NCBI GenBank assembly: GCA_900549455.1 | Contig: UROM01000064.1 | Span: 1-9,414, forward strand | DNA: 9,414 nucleotides | Source of the DNA: an uncultured Collinsella sp. | GTDB lineage: Bacteria > Actinomycetota > Coriobacteriia > Coriobacteriales > Coriobacteriaceae | Direction of reading: 5' to 3' | Shown: piece after piece, positions 5,950 through 9,414 of the stretch | Layout: every line of letters begins with the position of its first letter | How positions within the stretch are numbered: the first letter of the stretch is position 1 | Translations under genes and position numbers: made by a program | The notes under the pieces: model-generated | The model's database searches: none | What the model was told of the DNA's origin: nothing | What the model saw: the letters and a program-made list of their open reading frames with translations, nothing else

Positions 5950-6951
5950 CTACTTTGCGGCGCCGGGGATGCCGTGGGAGGTTTTGGCGGTTTTGGCTCC
6001 GTTTACGATGGCGGTCTGTAGAGCCCTTACGGCGAGCATGCCTAGCAGGTCTAGGGGAACGGCGGCACTAGCCTGGGCGCCCAACTTGCCGCTGGCGAGG
6101 GTGTAGATGGTGTCGCCGTCGTTGGTGGTGTGTGTGGGGCGGATGGCGTGCGCGTAGGCGTCTGCTGCCATCTGGGAGACCTTGGTGGCCTGGGCCTTAG
6201 TGAGCTCCACGTTGGTGACGATACAGCTGATGGTGGTATTGGTGCGGTCGAGCGGCATCTGCATGGATCCGGCGGCGGCAAAGGCTGCGAGTTCCATGTC
6301 GACGATCTGGTCGCTATCGGCTGCGGCGCGCATACCGGCGACCCACTCGCCGGTGAAGGGGTCGACAACGTTGCCGCAGGCGTTGACTGAGACCACGGCG
6401 CCCACCTTGATGGGGCCGAGCGCCACGGCGGCAGCTCCGAGGCCGGCCTTCATGCAGGTGGCAGGCCCCATGAGCTTGCCTACAGTGGCGCCAGTGCCGG
6501 CGCCCACGTTGCCCTGCTCGAGCGTGGCGGGGGTGTGGTCGAGCGCCTCGCGCACGGCGGCGATGCCGGCTTCGATGTCGGGGCGCACGGTGGGGTCGCC
6601 AAAGGCAAGGTCGAAGATGCAGCTGGAGCACACGATGGGCACCTGCGTGGGTCCGACGGGCAGACCGATGCCGCGGCTCTCGAGTTCGCGGGCCACGCCG
6701 CTTGCGGCTTCGAGGCCAAAGGCCGATCCGCCCGAAAGGCAGACGGCGTGGACTTTATCGACGGTGTTCTCGGGACGCAGCAGGTCAGTCTCGCGCGAAG
6801 CGGGAGCGCCACCGCGTACGTCAACGCCGCCGGTGGCACCCTCGGGCGCCACGATTACGGTGCAGCCGGTGCCAGCCTCCTCGTCCGTATAGTTGCCATA
6901 GCAAAAGCCATCGACATCACAGACGTCAATGGCCTCGAGCAGTGTATCCAT
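5950..6951 (-). CDS. P1 family peptidase (S58/DmpA-like, autocleaving hydrolase)
   Basis: A 333-residue member of the P1/S58 family, which includes DmpA-type aminopeptidases and NylC-type amidases. These are made as one chain that cuts itself before a Thr or Ser, which then acts as N-terminal nucleophile. Family blocks seen here are GCTVIVAPEGATGGVDVRGG near 29-48, VCLSGGSAFGLEAASGV near 70-86, NVGAGTGATVGK (148-159) and RTNTTISCIVTN near 236-247. By analogy with NylC, cleavage is predicted between Asn238 and Thr239, giving chains of about 238 and 95 residues. There is no signal peptide, so it is probably cytoplasmic. The start has AGGAG six bases upstream (plus-strand 6958-6962). Natural substrate unknown: small peptides, beta-peptides or amides are family possibilities. 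It is separated from maf by a terminator and is probably its own transcription unit. Confidence 0.92.
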   Translation of the reverse strand: MDTLLEAIDVCDVDGFCYGNYTDEEAGTGCTVIVAPEGATGGVDVRGGAPASRETDLLRPENTVDKVHAVCLSGGSAFGLEAASGVARELESRGIGLPVGPTQVPIVCSSCIFDLAFGDPTVRPDIEAGIAAVREALDHTPATLEQGNVGAGTGATVGKLMGPATCMKAGLGAAAVALGPIKVGAVVSVNACGNVVDPFTGEWVAGMRAAADSDQIVDMELAAFAAAGSMQMPLDRTNTTISCIVTNVELTKAQATKVSQMAADAYAHAIRPTHTTNDGDTIYTLASGKLGAQASAAVPLDLLGMLAVRALQTAIVNGAKTAKTSHGIPGAAK

Positions 6952-7014
6952 GTTTAACTCCTATCGGTTTTCCGCCGCGCCTTGTGCCCGGTCGGGATCC
7001 GTACGGTACGCCAA

Positions 7015-7044
7015 AATTGTAGGCGCTGGGGAATACCCAGCGCC
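7015..7044 (-). terminator. Rho-independent terminator after maf
   Basis: A perfect 9-bp stem GGCGCTGGG/CCCAGCGCC (7022-7030 with 7036-7044) with a 5-base loop lies 8 bases past the maf stop on the - strand. It is followed on that strand by TACAATTTT. The T run is interrupted, so efficiency may be moderate. Confidence 0.72.
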
Positions 7045-7052
7045 AGATGCAA

Positions 7053-7634
7053 TTACGAGAGTTTTTGAATCGCGCGCGCGACGCGGGCGATGGGTAAGCC
7101 CACCACGTTATAGAAGTCGCCCGAAATATCGTGCACGAGCATGCGTCCGCCTGTGCCCTGAATGCCGTAGGCGCCGGCCTTGTCCATGGGTTCGCCGGAG
7201 GCAACATAGCGCTCGATCTGCTCTTCGGTAAGCTCATAGAACGTCACGTCGGTCACATCGACAAACGACAGGCTCTCGGCGGCATGCGGAGCTGTAGCGT
7301 CGCCGGCTTTAACGATGCAGACGCCGGTCGCCACCTGGTGCGTGCGGCCCGAAAGCTCGCGGAGCATGGTGCGCGCCTCGTCCTCGTTTGCCGGCTTACC
7401 CAAAATCTTGCCATCGAAGGTGACGATGGTATCGGCCGCGACGGTCAGCTCATTGGGTTCGGCATGCTCGGCCGCGACGGCAGCGGCTTTGGCACGTGCC
7501 AAGCGCTCGACGAGCGTAAGCGGAGCTTCGCCATCAAAAGGCGTTTCATCGATATCTGCGGGAATTACGCGAATGTTATAGCCTGCCTCGCGCATCAGCT
7601 CAATGCGGCGCGGCGATTGCGAAGCCAAGATCAT
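7053..7634 (-). CDS. maf: Maf-family nucleoside triphosphate pyrophosphatase
   Basis: A 193-residue house-cleaning pyrophosphatase that hydrolyses non-canonical or excess nucleoside triphosphates (dTTP, UTP or modified forms) to monophosphates. Motifs in order: LASQSPRR (3-10), which binds the triphosphate; VAADTIV (65-71) with catalytic Asp68; LGKP (78-81); SGRTHQVATGV (95-105); YVASGEPMDKAGAYGIQG (143-160); and GDFYNVVGLPI (172-182). The EPMDKAGAYGIQG form resembles the dTTPase/UTPase subgroup (YhdE-like) more than the YceF subgroup, but subgroup assignment by eye is tentative. The ATG overlaps the stop of the preceding DJ-1-like gene as ATGA (7631-7634), so translation is probably coupled. 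Length is normal for the family. Confidence 0.95.
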   Translation of the reverse strand: MILASQSPRRIELMREAGYNIRVIPADIDETPFDGEAPLTLVERLARAKAAAVAAEHAEPNELTVAADTIVTFDGKILGKPANEDEARTMLRELSGRTHQVATGVCIVKAGDATAPHAAESLSFVDVTDVTFYELTEEQIERYVASGEPMDKAGAYGIQGTGGRMLVHDISGDFYNVVGLPIARVARAIQKLS

Positions 7635-8173
7635 AGCTGGATGCCCTCGGCGACCTTCTCGACGGCCTTGTCGCCGGCGAGCGTGCGCAGCAGCTCCAGG
7701 GCAAAGGGGAGCGACTGTGCCATGCCGCTGGCAGTGATGATATTGCCGTCTTGCGTGACCTTCTCGCCGGTATAGGCGCCTTCGGGGAAGCTCTTCTCAA
7801 ATCCGGGGAAGCACGTGGCGCGGCGTCCCTCGAGTAGACCAAGCTCGCCCAGGATAAACGGGGCGGCGCAGATGGCGGCAACGTGCTTAGTCGCGGCGAA
7901 CTCGCAGACCACATCGCAGACGCGCTGGTCGGCGCGCAAGTTGGTGGCACCGGGCAGGCCGCCGGGCAGCACGACGCAGTCATACTCGTCAAAGTTGATC
8001 TCGTCAAAGAGGGCATCGCAGGTCACGGGAATCTGCAGCGAGCTCACGACCTCACGCGTGGGCATGATCGAAACGAGCGTGGCGCGCACGCCGCCGCGAC
8101 GCATGACGTCGACCATGGTCAGGCATTCAATAGTTTCAAAGCCATCGGCGGCGAGAACGGCAACGCTGGGCAT
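7631..8173 (-). CDS. DJ-1/PfpI (ThiJ/YajL-like) family protein
   Basis: A 180-residue cytoplasmic protein of the DJ-1/PfpI superfamily, members of which have been described as glyoxalase or deglycase enzymes, chaperones or oxidative stress sensors. The nucleophile elbow AAICAAP (99-105) carries Cys102, equivalent to DJ-1 Cys106. ADGFETIE (9-16) carries the acidic partner Glu13, and VDVMRRGGV (21-29) and VVLPGGLPGA near 67-76 are family blocks. The start at 8173 is preferred: AAAGGAA lies just upstream and it gives the normal N-terminus MPSVAVLAADGF. An in-frame upstream start would add 22 residues of no family character. A possible promoter lies about 40-65 bases upstream. Together with maf it forms a small damage-control operon; exact activity cannot be told from sequence. 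Confidence 0.92.
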   Translation of the reverse strand: MPSVAVLAADGFETIECLTMVDVMRRGGVRATLVSIMPTREVVSSLQIPVTCDALFDEINFDEYDCVVLPGGLPGATNLRADQRVCDVVCEFAATKHVAAICAAPFILGELGLLEGRRATCFPGFEKSFPEGAYTGEKVTQDGNIITASGMAQSLPFALELLRTLAGDKAVEKVAEGIQL

Positions 8174-8210
8174 GTGAGTTCCTTTCGTAAGGCGGCATAC
8201 AATTAGCCGT

Positions 8211-8239
8211 CTTATACCCCGAAGACATACGCTTGCCAC
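8211..8239 (-). promoter_or_regulatory. Possible promoter of the DJ-1-like/maf operon
   Basis: On the - strand, GTGGCA (8234-8239; 4 of 6 to the -35 consensus) and TATAAG (8211-8216) are separated by 17 bases. They lie 38 bases before the start codon and downstream of the terminator-like hairpin that follows the methyltransferase gene. Confidence 0.35.
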
Positions 8240-8258
8240 GCTCGATTTCCCAATGTTT

Positions 8259-8316
8259 AAAAAGGGACGGGGACTAAATAATCATTCGGTATAAATTGAT
8301 TATTTAGTCCCCGTCC
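8259..8316 (-). terminator. Long perfect hairpin with T run after the RNA methyltransferase
   Basis: Arms of 20 bp (8265-8284 and 8297-8316) are perfect reverse complements around a 12-base loop. On the - strand the stem is followed by CTTTTTAAA (plus-strand A run at 8259-8263), so it can end the methyltransferase transcript, whose stop codon is 36 bases upstream of the stem. The stem is longer than needed for a terminator. The outer GGGACGGGG followed by an AT-rich inner half recalls REP-type palindromes associated with Y1 (RAYT) transposases; no such transposase is in the window. Confidence 0.75.
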
Positions 8317-8352
8317 TAGAAAAATCATCGGGCGCGGTCTTGGGCAAACAGT

Positions 8353-9366
8353 CTAGTTGCGCTTGAGGTGGACGACCGTTTCGCAGTGGAAGGTTTGCGG
8401 GAATAGGTCGACCGGCGTGATCTTGACGGGGGAGAAGGTGCCTTCCTCGACAAAGCGCTTAAGATCGCGCGCCAGGGTGGCCGGATCGCAGCTCACATAG
8501 GCGACATCGCGAGCGCTTGTGCTGGCGATGAGGTCGATAGCCTCGGGCGCCAGACCTGCACGCGGCGGGTCGACTACCAGGACGTCGGCGTCCTGGTCGG
8601 GGAACTCGCGCACGGCATCGCCGCCGATGACGTCGACGTTGTCGAGCTTGTTGATCTCGAGGTTACGGCGTAGATCGCGCACGGCGGGGCCGTAGGCCTC
8701 GACGGCAGCGACAAAGTCGCAGCGGCGGGCGAGCGGCAGGGTAAAGGTGCCGGCACCGCAGTACAGGTCCACGGCAAGCTCGTCTTCCTGCGGGTCGAGC
8801 GCTTCCATAACGAGCTCAATCAAAATCTCGGCGCCCTTGGTATTGACCTGGAAAAACGACGGGGCAGATAAGCGCATCTGGCTTTCGGCGATATTCTCGG
8901 TCCACGAGCCCTCGCCGGCGAGCATCTCGACTTTGGAGACACGGCGGGCTTTCTTTCCGCCCTTGCTCATGACGCGCACGACGCTCGTGGGGTGTGCGGC
9001 GTCTGCCAGTACGCGTGAGACCTGTGAGCGCGGGAAGGAACCTGTGGGTGTCCAAAGTGCGACCTCGAGTGCTTTGGTGCGACGCGAAGCGCGAATGCCC
9101 ACGCGCTCGAGTCCCAGGTCGTGGCTGCCGCTCAGATAGTTGAGCGCGCCGACGACCGATTTGAGCGCCTTGGGAAAACGCTTATCGAACAGCGGGCACG
9201 AATCGACGGTCACGATCTTGCTGGGATCGACGCCGTGCATGCCAAGGCGAACGCGGCCGTTAACGACGGTCGGCTCCAGCTCAATCTTATTGCGGTAACC
9301 CCAGTCGTCCTTGGTGTAGCGGATGGGCTGGACAAGATCGTTGACCTGCTCGGGGGTGAACTTGCC
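8353..9366 (-). CDS. rlmD: TrmA/RlmD-type rRNA (uracil-C5) methyltransferase, 5' end missing
   Basis: The C-terminal 337 residues of a SAM-dependent RNA m5U methyltransferase. Residues below are numbered from the first genuine codon at 9366. GYRNKIELE (23-31) belongs to the central domain, SFFQVN (170-175) is the RNA/SAM-site block, VDLYCGAGTFTLPLA (199-213) is the SAM motif, VVDPPRAGL (264-272) follows, YVSCDPATLARDL (290-302) carries the nucleophile Cys293, and FPQTFHCETVVHL (322-334) carries the catalytic base Glu329. The missing N-terminus would hold the TRAM domain and iron-sulfur cysteines. The gene is truncated because the contig runs into sequencing adapter: an apparent start in the adapter gives the false N-terminus MYKRQ. 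23S U1939 is the most likely target; U747 or other m5U sites in the same family cannot be excluded. Confidence 0.93.
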   Translation of the reverse strand, partial: GKFTPEQVNDLVQPIRYTKDDWGYRNKIELEPTVVNGRVRLGMHGVDPSKIVTVDSCPLFDKRFPKALKSVVGALNYLSGSHDLGLERVGIRASRRTKALEVALWTPTGSFPRSQVSRVLADAAHPTSVVRVMSKGGKKARRVSKVEMLAGEGSWTENIAESQMRLSAPSFFQVNTKGAEILIELVMEALDPQEDELAVDLYCGAGTFTLPLARRCDFVAAVEAYGPAVRDLRRNLEINKLDNVDVIGGDAVREFPDQDADVLVVDPPRAGLAPEAIDLIASTSARDVAYVSCDPATLARDLKRFVEEGTFSPVKITPVDLFPQTFHCETVVHLKRN

Positions 9367-9414
9367 CTGTCTCTTATACACATCTCCGAGCCCACGAGAC
9401 TCCTGAGCATCTCG
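9367..9414. other. Illumina Nextera adapter left in the assembly (not biological)
   Basis: The last 48 bases are the Tn5 mosaic end CTGTCTCTTATACACATCT (9367-9385), the Nextera read-2 segment CCGAGCCCACGAGAC (9386-9400), an 8-base index TCCTGAGC (9401-9408), which I recognise as Nextera index N704, and ATCTCG, the start of the P7 sequence. The match is complete and in the right order for read-through of a short insert. Genuine genome ends at 9366. Confidence 0.98.

Noticed and set aside
6182..6892. Long + strand reading frame antisense to the P1 peptidase
   Set aside because: It is Ser/Pro/Ala-rich shadow translation of a well-supported gene on the other strand, without motifs.
8231..8360. 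Mirrored methyltransferase 3' end around the 8265-8316 hairpin, as at the other two loci
   Set aside because: Only a weak match (CCACGCTCGAT against CCGCGCCCGAT, read inverted) with unequal spacing; not enough to claim.
9367..9381. GTG start giving MYKRQ as the methyltransferase N-terminus
   Set aside because: These five codons are adapter sequence; the true N-terminus lies beyond the contig.

Overview
This 9.4 kb window looks like a whole assembly contig from a GC-rich, fermentative gut-type bacterium. The best guess is Actinomycetota, class Coriobacteriia, probably Collinsella-like. That guess rests on GC-rich codon use, clear AGGAG-type ribosome binding sites, acetate-forming genes and the overall protein character; no 16S or other marker is present. 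Both ends are technical boundaries. The left end cuts an acetate kinase gene at a 33-bp string that also occurs in the second acetate kinase gene. The right end runs into 48 bases of Illumina Nextera adapter (9367-9414).

Layout. (1) 1-3131, acetate module: a truncated ackA, a terminator, a second complete ackA paralogue and its terminator on the + strand, facing a - strand pta. Pta converts acetyl-CoA to acetyl phosphate and Ack then makes ATP and acetate. (2) 3132-3362, a divergent regulatory region with a hairpin upstream of pta and a -10-like box plus two hairpins upstream of glf. (3) 3363-5589, a two-gene operon: UDP-galactopyranose mutase (glf) overlapping a family 2 glycosyltransferase by 8 bp, which suggests addition of galactofuranose to a surface glycan. 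(4) 5590-5949, no gene, two large palindromes. (5) 5950-8173 on the - strand: a P1/S58-family N-terminal-nucleophile peptidase or amidase, a terminator, then the overlapping pair maf and a DJ-1/PfpI-family gene. (6) 8353-9366 on the - strand: a 5'-truncated TrmA/RlmD-type uracil-C5 RNA methyltransferase.

The protein-coding content is ordinary and I see no new protein system. The unexplained structure is in the intergenic DNA. Four long, nearly perfect inverted repeats (arms of 20-29 bp, different sequence in each) lie in three gene-3'-end intergenic regions. In two of them (around pta and around the glycosyltransferase) the mirror symmetry continues past the arms into the 3' end of the coding gene, so a partly decayed inverted copy of the gene tail lies on the far side. 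Three of the four have a hairpin core, and two cores share a 13-bp string. These may be bidirectional terminators, REP/RAYT-like mobile palindromes, or products of inverted duplication by template switching; the sequence alone does not decide between these.
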